64,000 nucleotides of DNA from Sphaerisporangium rhizosphaerae (GCF_042665155.1 NZ_JBHTCG010000040.1:4844-68843); one strand, 5' to 3'; counted from the first letter of the stretch, positions 17,329 to 26,740 are shown. The notes: generated by a model not told the origin, from the letters alone. Made by a program: numbers and translations.

Positions 17329-18392
17329 TCTGGCTGACCTGGCGCCAGTTCCGCGGCTCGGCCACGATGATGGCCGCCGTACTCGTGGTCATCACCGCCG
17401 CCCTGGCCCTGACCGGCCCGAAACTGGCCTCCGACTACGCCGCCGGGATCGCCGCCTGCACCCCGGACAACACCTGCCTGGACTTCTTCGACCGGTTCTT
17501 CGGCGAGTACGACACCCTCTTCTTGGCCCTCACGATGGTCGTGCTGATCCTGCCGGCGCTGGCCGGGCTGTTCTGGGGGGCGCCGCTGATCACCCGCGAG
17601 CTGGAGGCCGGCACCCACCTGCTGGTGTGGAACCAGAGCATCAGCCGCGGCCGGTGGCTGGCGGTCAAGCTCGGGCTCATGGGCCTTTCGGCCATGGCCG
17701 CCGCCTGCCTCTGCGGCCTGGTGGTGACCTGGTGGTCGGCCCCGCTGGACAAGTCGGCCGTCCCGGAGATGGCGCAGATGGCTCCGGTGGTGTTCGGCGC
17801 GCGCGGCATCGCCCCGATGGGATACGCGGCCTTCGCCTTCGTCCTCGGGGCGACCGTGGGCGCCTTGGTGCGCCGCACGCTGCCCGCCATGGCCCTCACC
17901 CTGGCCGCCTTCGTCGCGATCCAGATAGCGATGCCGCTGCTGGTGCGCCCGCACCTGATGCCCCCCGTCGCCGGGACCTTCGAGCTCGGCCGGGAGAACG
18001 TGGACGGCTTCGGCGCCCCGAAGGGCGGATCCCTGCAGGTCTTCCTGAGGACGTCGGCCGTTCCCGGCCACGCGGGCGCCTGGGTCCTGTCCAGCGAGCT
18101 GGTGGATGAGACCGGACGCGTGATCTCCAGCGGAGACGGAGGCCCGGGACCGTCGACGACGGTCGCGCGGGGGGTCCCGGTCTCCACGACGACGGGCCCC
18201 TGCTCGCCGCAGGGAGCGATGGCGGGAGGGTGCACGGCCGAGATCAACCGGCTGGGCTTCCGGCAGCGGGCGACCTACCATCCCCTCGAGCGCTTCTGGC
18301 CCTTCCAGTGGATCGAGACCGGGATCTACGCCCTGCTCACCCTCGGCCTCACAGGGTTCTGCTTCCGGTGGATCCGCAGGCGTGTGTCATGA
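17325..18392 (+). CDS. ABC-2 type transporter permease
   Basis: A 355-residue membrane protein. Hydrophobic helices sit near residues 17-35, 68-88, 110-135, 160-185 and 330-347, with a large extracytoplasmic region between about 205 and 320. The start MIWLTWRQFRGSA is common to permeases of this actinobacterial ABC family. ATGA overlap with the ATPase gene upstream and with the S41 peptidase gene downstream indicates one transcript. Confidence 0.85.
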   Translation: MIWLTWRQFRGSATMMAAVLVVITAALALTGPKLASDYAAGIAACTPDNTCLDFFDRFFGEYDTLFLALTMVVLILPALAGLFWGAPLITRELEAGTHLLVWNQSISRGRWLAVKLGLMGLSAMAAACLCGLVVTWWSAPLDKSAVPEMAQMAPVVFGARGIAPMGYAAFAFVLGATVGALVRRTLPAMALTLAAFVAIQIAMPLLVRPHLMPPVAGTFELGRENVDGFGAPKGGSLQVFLRTSAVPGHAGAWVLSSELVDETGRVISSGDGGPGPSTTVARGVPVSTTTGPCSPQGAMAGGCTAEINRLGFRQRATYHPLERFWPFQWIETGIYALLTLGLTGFCFRWIRRRVS

Positions 18393-19807
18393 CGGTCGCG
18401 AGGACCGCGGCGGCCGGGCTCGCCCTTCTCCTGGCGGCGGCCTGCACCGCCCCCGCGCCGCCGCGCCGCGAGGCGGGCACGGCGGCCGGCACGGTCTGCG
18501 CGCCGCCGCAGGGCCCGCCGCAGGCGGAGACGCCCACCACGATCGACGTCGTCCGGCAGGCGTACTTCTGCATCCTCGGCAATTACTACGGCGGCGCCAC
18601 GCTGGACGCCCGGTCGCTGCTGACCGCCGGATTCGCCGCCCTGACGCGGGAGCTCGACCGCGACGGACGCGACATGCCCGAGGCGGCCATGCCCGCGCTG
18701 ACCGGTGACCGCCGGGCCGACTGGACCGCCTTCGAGGCCGCCTTCCGCACGATCACCGACCGGGCGCCCGGCCTGCGCGACAAGCTGGCCGCCGTCACCC
18801 TCCAGGCCATCGTGGCCGCCCTCGGCGACGACCACGCCCGCTGGACGCACCAGGACGGCCGGCCGCCCGGCTACTACGACGGCGACGGTTACGGCCTGGG
18901 TCTGGAGGCCAGCGTCGGCGGCCCGCAGGCGGACACCGAGCCGGGCACCGCGCTCGCTCCCCTCTTCGTCACCGAAGTGACGGGAGGCGCGGCGCGGGCC
19001 GCCGGGCTGCGTCCCGGCGACCTCATCGAATCGATCGACGGCTCGGCGCCCTTCGTCGACGGCGAGGGCACGCGCGCCATCGCCGCCCTCTACCCCAGGT
19101 ACCCGCAGGCGCGGCCGGTGCGGCTGGGGTTGCTGCGGCAGAGCACCGGCCGCCGCTGGAGCGTGACGCTCACGCCCGGCCTCTTCCCGCGGGACCCGGC
19201 CGCTCTGCGGGTGGTGCGGTCGAAGCGGCTGGACGACGACATCGCCTACGTGCGGATGACCGGCTTCGATCCCGACTCCGCGAACCGGGTGCTGCGGGAG
19301 ATCACCAGGCTGCGCGCCGGCCGGACGCTGTCCGGCGTCGTGCTGGACCTGCGCGGCAACGGCGGCGGCAGCCCCCTGGAGGCGACCCGGCTGCTGAGCG
19401 CCTTCGTCCACGGCGCTGACACCGCCTACCAGTGCACCGCAGAGGGCACGTGCCAGGCCGCGCCGACCGACGACACCGTCGAACTGCTCCACCTGCCGCT
19501 GGTGGTGCTCACCGACCGCGGCTGCGCCTCGGCGTGCGAGCACTTCAGCTCCGCGGTCAAGGACCTGCGGCTCGGCCGGCTGGTCGGCACCAGAACCGCC
19601 GGCGTGATCTCCGGCCCGGCGCGGGGATACCTGCTCGCCGACAACACCATTCTGAGTTTCCCCGCCAAGCACCACCTGGGGCCCCGCCGCGAGGTCATCG
19701 ACCGCATCGGCGTGCCGCCCGACCACTACGTGCCCCTGACCCCGAAGGACGCGGCCGCCGGACGCGACCCCGCCCTGGCCAAGGCCCTGACCCTGCTGCA
19801 CACATGA
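18389..19807 (+). CDS. S41-family (C-terminal processing-like) peptidase lipoprotein
   Basis: A 472-residue exported protein. A signal peptide with lipobox LAAAC (Cys19) anchors it outside the membrane. A helical region (40-145) precedes a PDZ-like domain (about 150-260; GGAARAAGLRPGDLIESIDG) and the S41 core (280-440). The core has VVLDLRGNGGGSP and the Ser-containing CASACEHFSSA. The usual Lys of the TxGKG motif is replaced by GTRTAGV, so the catalytic dyad is uncertain. ATG overlaps the permease stop. Degradation of a peptide or protein handled by the neighbouring ABC system is plausible but not shown. Confidence 0.82.
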   Translation: MTVARTAAAGLALLLAAACTAPAPPRREAGTAAGTVCAPPQGPPQAETPTTIDVVRQAYFCILGNYYGGATLDARSLLTAGFAALTRELDRDGRDMPEAAMPALTGDRRADWTAFEAAFRTITDRAPGLRDKLAAVTLQAIVAALGDDHARWTHQDGRPPGYYDGDGYGLGLEASVGGPQADTEPGTALAPLFVTEVTGGAARAAGLRPGDLIESIDGSAPFVDGEGTRAIAALYPRYPQARPVRLGLLRQSTGRRWSVTLTPGLFPRDPAALRVVRSKRLDDDIAYVRMTGFDPDSANRVLREITRLRAGRTLSGVVLDLRGNGGGSPLEATRLLSAFVHGADTAYQCTAEGTCQAAPTDDTVELLHLPLVVLTDRGCASACEHFSSAVKDLRLGRLVGTRTAGVISGPARGYLLADNTILSFPAKHHLGPRREVIDRIGVPPDHYVPLTPKDAAAGRDPALAKALTLLHT

Positions 19808-21000
19808 GGATGGACCTCGCCATGAGACAGCTCCTGGCCCTCGCCGCGGGACTCGCCGTCCTGGCCACGTCCGCCTGCTCCGCGCCCGCGCCGCCCAGAG
19901 CCGACGCCCCGCGGGCCACGCCGTCCGGCCCCGCCGCCCTGCCCGCCCCCACCGGCCCCCATCCGGTCGGCACCACCGTCCTGCACCTGACCGACACCTC
20001 CCGCCCCGATCCCTGGGATCCCGACGCCGGCGCCAGAGAGCTCAAGGTCACCCTGTGGTACCCGGCCAAGCGGCGCGACGGGCCGCGCGCGCCCTACATG
20101 ACGGCCAAGGAAGCAGAACTGCTCCTGAGGGGCTCGGGGATGTCGACCGCGCCGTACGATCTGCTGAGCAGGACGCGGACCACCGCCGTCCAGGACGCCG
20201 AACCCGAGGGGCGAAGGCTCCCGCTGGTGGTGCTCTCACCCGGCTTCACCAAGCCGATGAGCACCCTCACCTCCCTGGCCGAGGACCTCGCCGGCCGAGG
20301 CTATGTCGTGGCCGGCATCGACCACACCTACGAAAGCTACGTGACCATGCTGTCCGGCGGCCGGATCGCCGAATGCCTGGCCTGCGACAGCAACACCGAC
20401 CCCGGTTTCGGCACGGGGGTGGTCCAGGGCCGGGCCGCCGACGTCTCCTTCGTCCTTGACCAGCTGACCTCCACGTGGCGGCACTCCGGCCTGATCGACC
20501 GCGGGAGGATCGCGATGGTCGGCCAGTCGATCGGCGGAGCCGCCGCCGTGGCGGCCATGGTGAAGGACCCGCGCGTACGCGCCGGAATCGACATGGACGG
20601 CACGAGCTACGCCCGGATCCCCAAGAGCGGCCTCTCCCGGCCGTTCATGTTCATGGGTTCGCGCGAGCATGTCCCGGGCGGCCGTGACACCTCCTGGGAC
20701 CGTGACTGGAAGCTGCTGACCGGGTGGAAGCGCTGGCTCGTGCTGCCGGACGCCGAACACCAGTCCTTCACCGACATCCCGTTGCTGGCGGAGGTCATCG
20801 GCCTGCGACCTCTCCCCGGCATGCTGCCCGCCGCCCGTGGGGCGGAGCTCACCCGCACGTACGTGGCCGCCTTTCTCGACCAGCACCTGAAGTCGCAGCG
20901 CCGGCCCATCCTCGACGAAGCGTCCTCGCGCTATCCCGAGGTCACCTTCCGCGCGTCCTCCAACCCACGTCCGTCGCCGCGGCGGCGCGCCCGGCCTTGA
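19804..21000 (+). CDS. PAF-acetylhydrolase-like alpha/beta hydrolase lipoprotein
   Basis: A 398-residue exported hydrolase with a signal peptide and Cys at ATSAC (about residue 22). It fits the plasma PAF-acetylhydrolase/dienelactone-like fold: LKVTLWYPA near 80, a PLVVLSPGF oxyanion segment, nucleophile elbow GQSIGG, an acid in GIDMDGT, and the catalytic His in DAEHQSF. ATG 19804 overlaps the peptidase stop, making it the last gene of the ABC operon; ATGs three and seven codons later are alternatives. The substrate is likely an ester or phospholipid-like compound; not determinable here. Confidence 0.85.
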   Translation: MRMDLAMRQLLALAAGLAVLATSACSAPAPPRADAPRATPSGPAALPAPTGPHPVGTTVLHLTDTSRPDPWDPDAGARELKVTLWYPAKRRDGPRAPYMTAKEAELLLRGSGMSTAPYDLLSRTRTTAVQDAEPEGRRLPLVVLSPGFTKPMSTLTSLAEDLAGRGYVVAGIDHTYESYVTMLSGGRIAECLACDSNTDPGFGTGVVQGRAADVSFVLDQLTSTWRHSGLIDRGRIAMVGQSIGGAAAVAAMVKDPRVRAGIDMDGTSYARIPKSGLSRPFMFMGSREHVPGGRDTSWDRDWKLLTGWKRWLVLPDAEHQSFTDIPLLAEVIGLRPLPGMLPAARGAELTRTYVAAFLDQHLKSQRRPILDEASSRYPEVTFRASSNPRPSPRRRARP

Positions 21001-21016
21001 CGCCCGGGCGGGGTGG

Positions 21017-21106
21017 TCACCGGTGGAAGACGCCGAGCATCAGGCAGACCAGGAGCAGGACGCCGCCGGCGATGAGCAGGGCGATGGGCAGTGAAGGGAC
21101 ATCCAC
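21017..21106 (-). CDS. Possible 29-residue single-span membrane peptide
   Basis: GTG at 21106 preceded by GGGAG eight bases away opens a frame of 29 codons. It has a short acidic start (VDVPSLP), one hydrophobic helix (IALLIAGGVLLLVCLML) and a GVFHR end. The composition is that of genuine small membrane proteins rather than random translation. It is convergent with the hydrolase gene, whose stop lies 17 bases away. No homologue recognised. Confidence 0.35.
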   Translation of the reverse strand: MDVPSLPIALLIAGGVLLLVCLMLGVFHR

Positions 21107-21276
21107 GTCGTCGGCTCCCGGTCGTAGTGCGGTCCGTCCCCGGCGCACCGGCGCCGGGCAGATGCAAAGGTAGATCAGCGCCGCCCGCCAGGTGGGCGAA
21201 ACGGAACAGAACCATGATCGCGGGGGTGTGCCCGGGCGCAGGCCGGTCGATCGAAGGCACTGAGTAAGCTGGCGTG

Positions 21277-21993
21277 GTGCTTGCGATCGACCGGGTGCGG
21301 ATGGCGTTCACCGACCGTCACGGGGGCGTCAGCGCCGGGCCGTACGACACCAGGAACCTCGGCGGCGCGGTCGGCGACGATCCGTCGGCGGTGGCGCGCA
21401 ACCGCGCCCTGACCGCCGGGGAGTTCGGCCTCGACCCGGGCGCCGTGGTGTTCATGCGGCAGGTCCACAGCCCGGACGTCGCCTACGTGACCGAGCCGTT
21501 CACGCAGCAGCTGCCCGCCCTGGACGGCGTCTGCACCGACCGTCCCGGTCTCGGCCTTGCCGTGCTGGTCGCCGACTGCGCGCCGGTTCTGCTCGCCGAC
21601 CCGGCGCGCGGCCTGGTCGGCGCGGCCCACTCGGGACGGGCCGGCACGGTCGCCGGGGTGGTGCCGGCGCTGGTCGCCGCGATGCGCGCCCGCGGCGCCG
21701 GCGACCTGGTCGCCCTGGTCGGCCCGATGGCGTGCGGCGCCTGCTACGAGGTGCCGGGGGAGATGCGCGCCGAGGTGGCGGAGGAACTGCCGGAGGCCTG
21801 GTCGGTCACCCGCGAGGGCACCCCGGCGCTGGACCTGCGCGCCGGCATCGCCGCCCAGCTCAAGCGGGCCGGCGTCGCCGACGTCCGGCACGACGCCCGC
21901 TGCACCATCGAGACCGGCGACCTGTACTCCTACCGCAGAGACCACATCACCGGCAGATTCGCCGGCTACGTATGGCTGACCCCCGCCCCCTGA
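21277..21993 (+). CDS. pgeF: PgeF/YfiH-family protein (peptidoglycan editing factor, formerly polyphenol oxidase)
   Basis: A 238-residue protein with the metal-site motifs of the YfiH/YlmD family: FMRQVHSPDV (His), VADCAPVLL (Cys) and GAAHSGRAG (His), plus a late DLYSYRRD. Family members release mis-incorporated serine from peptidoglycan precursors or act as purine nucleosidases. The family gene usually sits beside ftsZ in the division cluster; this copy does not. TAAGCT at 21265-21270 lies six bases before GTG 21277, consistent with a leaderless mRNA. A GTG three bases upstream is also possible. Confidence 0.85.
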   Translation: MLAIDRVRMAFTDRHGGVSAGPYDTRNLGGAVGDDPSAVARNRALTAGEFGLDPGAVVFMRQVHSPDVAYVTEPFTQQLPALDGVCTDRPGLGLAVLVADCAPVLLADPARGLVGAAHSGRAGTVAGVVPALVAAMRARGAGDLVALVGPMACGACYEVPGEMRAEVAEELPEAWSVTREGTPALDLRAGIAAQLKRAGVADVRHDARCTIETGDLYSYRRDHITGRFAGYVWLTPAP

Positions 21994-22052
21994 CCCCCCA
22001 CCCGCCACGGCGGGTGGTACCAGAAGGCGGTGCCGTCCCCGTCTCGGCCGCC

Positions 22053-23441
22053 TCAGCGGTGCGCCGTCACGGCGTGGACGGTGGCTGACGGAACGGTTCG
22101 CCGGGCGCGGAGCGCGGACGGCGGCGTGAGCAGGGCGAGACCGCCGGTGAGGGCGCAGGCGCCGAGCATCGGAAGGAGGCCGGGGACGAAGCCGGCCGCC
22201 GTCAGGACGAGCAGCCCGCCGCCGCACAGCGCCGCCGCCCAGACCGGGCGCGCCCATCCGGTCGTCCGGCACGCCATGGCCGGTGGCTCCTCGAAGCGGG
22301 CGAACAGGGCGAGCAGCGGGCGCAGGACCAGCAGCAGCGCGCCCAGCCACAGCGGCCACCCGGCCAGCCAGGCGGGGCCGCCCGGGGCGGGGGTGGCCAG
22401 GCCGAGCCCGACGACGCTCACGCCCGCGACCACGAACAGCGCGCTCATGTGCCACAGGTACACCGTCATCATCCGCGGGCCCGCCCACGCCATGGCGCGC
22501 GCGACGGCGGGACGGGACGCCAGCCGCACCAGGCGGGGGCGCAGCAGCATCGCCAGGCCGATCTGGCCGAAGGCCACGGCGAGCAGCGCGACGGTCGGCG
22601 GCGCCATGTTCGAGCTCGCCGCGCCGGGCAGGCCGATCATGCTGCCGGGGTAGGGGCCGAAGGCCACCAGCGCCGCCGCCGCGCCGAAGCCGCCCGCCGC
22701 CATCAGGCGCGCCCCGGCCAGCCGCCCGCTCGCGTACAGGAAGCCGAGCTGGTGCACCGCGAGCCACACCAGGCCGATGTTGAGGTACCCGGCCGGCTCC
22801 CAGCAGGTGAAGCGCACCACGTCCACCGCGACCGCCGCCACGGCCAGGGCGGCGGGCACCCGCCACCCGTGCCGCTCGCCCAGGCGCAGCAGCGCCGGGG
22901 TCAGCACGACGGCGACCAGGTAGATCGCGAGGAACCAGAGCAGCTGACCGGCCAGGCGCGCGGCCGTCTCCACCGGCTGCGCCGGCAGGCCGAGGGCGAG
23001 CAGCAGGTGGGGGAGCGGGATCCACACGGCCGCCAGCGGCAGCACCGGCCAGGCCAGGCGGCGCACGCGCCCGGCCAGCCACAGCGGGCCGGCGAGCCCC
23101 CGGGCCCGGTGCGCGCGGTGGCTGATCGCGTTGGCGGCCCCTCCGGCGAAGAACACCAGCGGCATCACCTGGGACAGCCAGGTGATCACGAAGGCGCCCG
23201 GGGCGGCGAAGGCGTTGCCGGTCGCGATGCGGCCGTGGTCGTAGGACAGGACCGGGATGCTCCAGTGCTCCAGCATCACCACGGCGATGCCGAACAGGCG
23301 CAGCAGGTCGATGAACACGTCCCGGCCCGGGCGGCCGTGGCGCGGGGGAGCGGCGGCCGGGCGGACGGCTCCGCCGCCGGTCACCTGGACCGCGGGGAGG
23401 GCCGGTGGTCTGTCGAGTAGCGCGGGCACGGCGCACCTCAT
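22053..23441 (-). CDS. Acyltransferase family 3 membrane protein
   Basis: A 462-residue integral membrane protein with about ten hydrophobic helices. The N-terminal DVFIDLLRLFGIAVVMLEHWSI segment carries the His-containing motif of acyltransferase-3 (OafA/NodX-like) enzymes. A second typical motif is MMTVYLWHMSALF near residue 320. Such proteins O-acylate extracytoplasmic sugars or lipids. ATG 23441 has no ribosome site. GTG 23429, four codons later with GAGGTG just before it, may be the real start. Its substrate is unknown; no glycan gene cluster is adjacent. Confidence 0.85.
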   Translation of the reverse strand: MRCAVPALLDRPPALPAVQVTGGGAVRPAAAPPRHGRPGRDVFIDLLRLFGIAVVMLEHWSIPVLSYDHGRIATGNAFAAPGAFVITWLSQVMPLVFFAGGAANAISHRAHRARGLAGPLWLAGRVRRLAWPVLPLAAVWIPLPHLLLALGLPAQPVETAARLAGQLLWFLAIYLVAVVLTPALLRLGERHGWRVPAALAVAAVAVDVVRFTCWEPAGYLNIGLVWLAVHQLGFLYASGRLAGARLMAAGGFGAAAALVAFGPYPGSMIGLPGAASSNMAPPTVALLAVAFGQIGLAMLLRPRLVRLASRPAVARAMAWAGPRMMTVYLWHMSALFVVAGVSVVGLGLATPAPGGPAWLAGWPLWLGALLLVLRPLLALFARFEEPPAMACRTTGWARPVWAAALCGGGLLVLTAAGFVPGLLPMLGACALTGGLALLTPPSALRARRTVPSATVHAVTAHR

Positions 23442-23764
23442 AACTGTCTGTCGGCGTGGCTGCGGACGAGCGACCGGGACGGCCCCCGAGCCGCCACGGC
23501 CGTCAGGTGAGCCGCGGGCCGGGACCGTGGATCCCCATGGGGGAGGCCGCCCGGATCCTCGGGTGACGAGGACCGGCCGGCCGGGAGCCGGAGGTTCGGC
23601 CGGGGCGGGAGCTCCGGCGGGTTTCAGTGAGTTGAGCCTGTCGCGGCGCAGGGGGCCGGCGCATTGACGCGGACCGGTGTCTTCGCGGCCGGGAACGCCA
23701 CCAAGGACGGTAGGGCCAGCCCTACCAACGGGACGCCTGCCAACGGGCTGCACCGGGGAGGGCC
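23442..23764. other. Divergent intergenic region, acyltransferase / two-component pair
   Basis: About 320 bases without a gene. The left part is GC-rich and featureless. Two direct repeats CCAACGGG (about 23725 and 23740) follow the palindrome at 23709-23726, close to the kinase start. Confidence 0.5.
23709..23726. promoter_or_regulatory. Perfect 8+8 bp palindrome upstream of the kinase gene
   Basis: GGTAGGGC-CA-GCCCTACC, centred about 47 bases before the kinase start. Its position suits an autoregulatory site for the adjacent NarL-type regulator or another dimeric repressor. Confidence 0.55.
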
Positions 23765-25033
23765 GTGACTCGTACCTTGGTGGCCATGGGATTCCTCCTC
23801 AGGCGGCTCGGCGCCGACACCCGCTACACCCTGCTCGGGCTGCCCATGGGCGTCGTGAGCTTCGCCATCCTGATCGCCGGGCTCTCGGCGGGCGGCGGGA
23901 GCATCCCGGCGCTGGTCGGCCTGCCGATCCTCGCCGTGACCCTGCTGGTGGCCCGCGGGTTCGCCGATGTCGAGCGGCGAATGCTGCCCGAGATCCTCGC
24001 CCGCCCGGTCGCCCGCCCTCGCTACCCCCGCGCCCCTCAGGGCGCCGGATGGGTGCGCCGAATGCTGCACCCGCTGACCAGCGGCCAGTCGTGGCTGGAC
24101 CTGCTGCACGGCATCCTGGTGTTCCCGATCGCGATCGCCACCTTCGTGGTGACCGTGGTGTGGTGGGCGGTGGCGGTCAGCAGCGTGCTCTACCCCCTCT
24201 ACGGGTGGATCACCGGCAGGATCCCCGGCAACAAGGAGCTGCCCGAGTTGCTCGGGCTGGGCGACGGCTACCTGGTCAACAGCGCGTTCTACCTGTCCGT
24301 GGGCGCGGTGTTCTGCCTCACCCTGCCGGGCGTCATACGTGGGTCCGCCCTGCTGCGGGCGGGCATCGGCCGCGCCCTGCTGACCGGCGTGGCCGAGCTG
24401 CACGAGCGCATCGACGATCTCACCGAGGGCCGGGCCGCCGCGGTGTCGGCCGAGGCCGGCGCGCTGCGCCGGCTGGAGCGCGACATCCACGACGGGCCGC
24501 AGCAGCGCCTGGTGTACCTGGCGATGGAGCTGTCGCGGGCCCAGCGCCAGCTGCACAAGGACCCGCAGGCCGCGCACGCGACGCTCGCGGAGGCCATCAC
24601 GGCGACCCGCGAGACGCTGGACGAGCTGCGGGCGCTGTCGCGCGGCATCGCCCCGCCGATCCTGAGCGACCGCGGCCTCGCCCCCGCGCTCGCCGCCCTC
24701 GCGGGCCGCTGCACCGTCCCGGTCGAGCTGGACGTGCAGGTCGTCGAGCGGTATACCGCCGTGGTGGAGAACACCGTGTACTACGTGGCGGCCGAGGCGC
24801 TCACCAACATCGCCAAGCACAGCCGGGCCCAGATGTGCACGCTGTCGTTGAACCGCACCGGTGACGCGCTGCTGCTGTCGATCGGCGATGATGGGGTCGG
24901 CGGCGCCCATGTCGCCAAGGGGCACGGGCTGGCCGGGCTGGCCGACCGGCTGCGCGCGGTGGACGGCGAGCTGGTCGTGCAGTCCCCGGCCGGCGGCCCC
25001 ACACTGATCGTCGCGGAGGTGCCGTGCGGGTAG
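23765..25033 (+). CDS. Sensor histidine kinase, HisKA_3 type
   Basis: A 422-residue kinase. Four hydrophobic segments lie near residues 25-43, 48-62, 115-140 and 175-195 (a sensor-domain layout like actinobacterial DesK-type kinases), then a coiled linker. The phospho-acceptor is in ERDIHDGPQQRLVYL, the N-box in AAEALTNIAKHS, and GDDGVGG with GHGLAGLADRL form the ATP lid. GTG 23765 has GGGGAGG only three bases before it. ATG 23786, seven codons later, is the alternative. The stop overlaps the regulator gene by ten bases. Confidence 0.92.
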   Translation: MTRTLVAMGFLLRRLGADTRYTLLGLPMGVVSFAILIAGLSAGGGSIPALVGLPILAVTLLVARGFADVERRMLPEILARPVARPRYPRAPQGAGWVRRMLHPLTSGQSWLDLLHGILVFPIAIATFVVTVVWWAVAVSSVLYPLYGWITGRIPGNKELPELLGLGDGYLVNSAFYLSVGAVFCLTLPGVIRGSALLRAGIGRALLTGVAELHERIDDLTEGRAAAVSAEAGALRRLERDIHDGPQQRLVYLAMELSRAQRQLHKDPQAAHATLAEAITATRETLDELRALSRGIAPPILSDRGLAPALAALAGRCTVPVELDVQVVERYTAVVENTVYYVAAEALTNIAKHSRAQMCTLSLNRTGDALLLSIGDDGVGGAHVAKGHGLAGLADRLRAVDGELVVQSPAGGPTLIVAEVPCG

Positions 25034-25671
25034 TCGTGGCCGACGACGCCGTCCTCATCCGGTCCGGCCTGGTGCGGCTGCTGGAGGAGTTCGGCTGCCA
25101 GGTGGTCGCCGAGGCGGGCGACGGCGACGGGCTGGTGCGGGCCGTCGCCGAACACCGTCCGGACGTGTCGGTGGTGGACGTGCGGATGCCGCCGGACTTC
25201 ACCGACGAGGGCCTGCGCGCCGCCGTCGAGGCCCGCCGCCGGGTGCCGGGCTCGCCGGTGATGATCCTCTCGCAGTACGTCGAGGTGTCCTACGCCGACG
25301 ACCTGCTCGCCGACGCCCGCGGAGCGGTCGGCTACCTGCTGAAGGACCGCGTGGCCGACGTCGAGGAGTTCATGGACGGGCTGCGCCGGGTGGCCGCGGG
25401 CGGGACGGTCTTCGACCCCCAGGTGGTGGCCCAGCTCATGGTGCGCCGCCGCCGTGACGACCCGCTGGCCTCGCTGACCCCGCGAGAGCGCGAGGTGCTG
25501 GGCCTGATGGCCGAGGGAAGGTCCAACCCGGCCATCGGCCGCCTGATGGTGATCACCGACGGGGCGGTGGAGAAGCACGTGCGCAGCATCTTCAACAAGC
25601 TCGGCCTGCTCGCCGACGACGGCGACCAGCACCGCCGGGTGCTCGCCGTCCTGGCCTTCCTGCGCTCCTGA
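25024..25671 (+). CDS. NarL/LuxR-family response regulator
   Basis: A 215-residue regulator partnered with the kinase whose end it overlaps. The receiver domain carries VVADDAV, the phospho-Asp in VSVVDVRMPPDF, and YLLKDR. The LuxR HTH spans LTPREREVLGLMAEGRSNPAIGRL to FNKLGLL. GTG 25024 is the start. The palindrome at 23709-23726 upstream of the operon is a candidate binding site. No obvious target operon lies next door. Confidence 0.93.
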   Translation: MRVVVADDAVLIRSGLVRLLEEFGCQVVAEAGDGDGLVRAVAEHRPDVSVVDVRMPPDFTDEGLRAAVEARRRVPGSPVMILSQYVEVSYADDLLADARGAVGYLLKDRVADVEEFMDGLRRVAAGGTVFDPQVVAQLMVRRRRDDPLASLTPREREVLGLMAEGRSNPAIGRLMVITDGAVEKHVRSIFNKLGLLADDGDQHRRVLAVLAFLRS

Positions 25672-25722
25672 CGGCCGGCGCCGCGCGCTCGCCGGGCCCG
25701 CCCGAGAGGCGGGACGCGGCGG

Positions 25723-26469
25723 TCAGCCGGGGACGATCACGGTGATCGAGGAGGAGATGAGGCGGAAGCCGAGGCGTTCGTACAGGCGCCGCGCCGGGTT
25801 GCCGTCGGTGACCGCCAGCCCGAGGGCGGCGAGTCCGTGCAGGGTCGCCAGCGCCAGCGCGCGGCGCAGCATCACGGCGCCGAGCCCCGCGAACGGCGGG
25901 CGGGGGTCGCGGAAGACGTCCAGCACCCATGGCCCGCCGAACGGGGGCTCTCCGCGCAGCCGGCCGACCATGACGCCGGCCACCACCCGCTGGTCGTGCA
26001 GCAGCAGTCCGCCGCAGGGGAGCAGCGGGCCGTAGGAGGCGCCGGAGAGCAGTGGCGTGAGAGCCCGGCGCAGGACGGTGGCGTCGTCGCCGTGGTCGCG
26101 GTCGGGATGGCCGGGCGGGTAGGCCGCGCGCCAGGCCGGGAAGACCTCGGCCGGCGGCACCGCCTCGCAGGAGACGACCCCGTGGCCGGTCTCGGCCCAG
26201 CCGGGCGGGGCGGGGTCGGCGCGCAGGTCACGGGACAGGACGTGGGCGTGGCGCAGTGGCCGTCCGCCGGCCTCGATCAGCAGCCGGCCGAGCTTCTCGT
26301 CGCCGGAGACCACCCAGCCCGGCATGTCGCGGAGGATGAGGTCGAGCGCGCCCGGTCCGAGCACCTCCACCAGGTCGGCGTACGGACGTCCGGCGCGGGT
26401 GCCCTCGACGTAGCTGAGCACCGGACGGCCGCCGGCGTCGGCGATCGTGCGGCGGCTGAGAGTCTCCAC
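25723..26469 (-). CDS. GNAT-family N-acetyltransferase
   Basis: A 248-residue protein. The C-terminal half (about 130-245) has the GNAT layout: VAGVMVGRL strand, GPWVLDVFRDPRPPFAGLGAVMLRRAL at the acetyl-CoA pyrophosphate loop (the Q/RxxGxG/A motif is loose), and LAVTDGNPARRLYERLGFR, a strong family signature. The N-terminal half is unrelated to GNATs in my reading. The GTG start at 26469 lies near the divergent redox operon. The substrate is unknown. Confidence 0.82.
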   Translation of the reverse strand: METLSRRTIADAGGRPVLSYVEGTRAGRPYADLVEVLGPGALDLILRDMPGWVVSGDEKLGRLLIEAGGRPLRHAHVLSRDLRADPAPPGWAETGHGVVSCEAVPPAEVFPAWRAAYPPGHPDRDHGDDATVLRRALTPLLSGASYGPLLPCGGLLLHDQRVVAGVMVGRLRGEPPFGGPWVLDVFRDPRPPFAGLGAVMLRRALALATLHGLAALGLAVTDGNPARRLYERLGFRLISSSITVIVPG

Positions 26470-26740
26470 GTGGTCAAACGTTAGAGCGGAGCGCCCTCAC
26501 CGGCCACCGATTTACGCCGTGATACGGCGCGTCGTCCGTTATTCGCCCAGTTCGGCGGGGGTATTGACGCGCCGGTGGTTGACGATTCAAGCACGCCGAA
26601 TTTCTGTAACGTTCTGGTACCAAGGGGACTCTAGAGGCGCTAGTGTGATCGCGCGCGCAAATGTCCCGATGATCCCGGTAGGCACCCAGCCCCACGTTGT
26701 CCGGTTTGTGCCGGTACCGCGTTATCTGGCGGAGGACGGG

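Noticed and set aside
26447..26740. Long N-terminal extension of the cytochrome gene
   Set aside because: Composition is not coding, and GGAGG at correct spacing marks ATG 26741.
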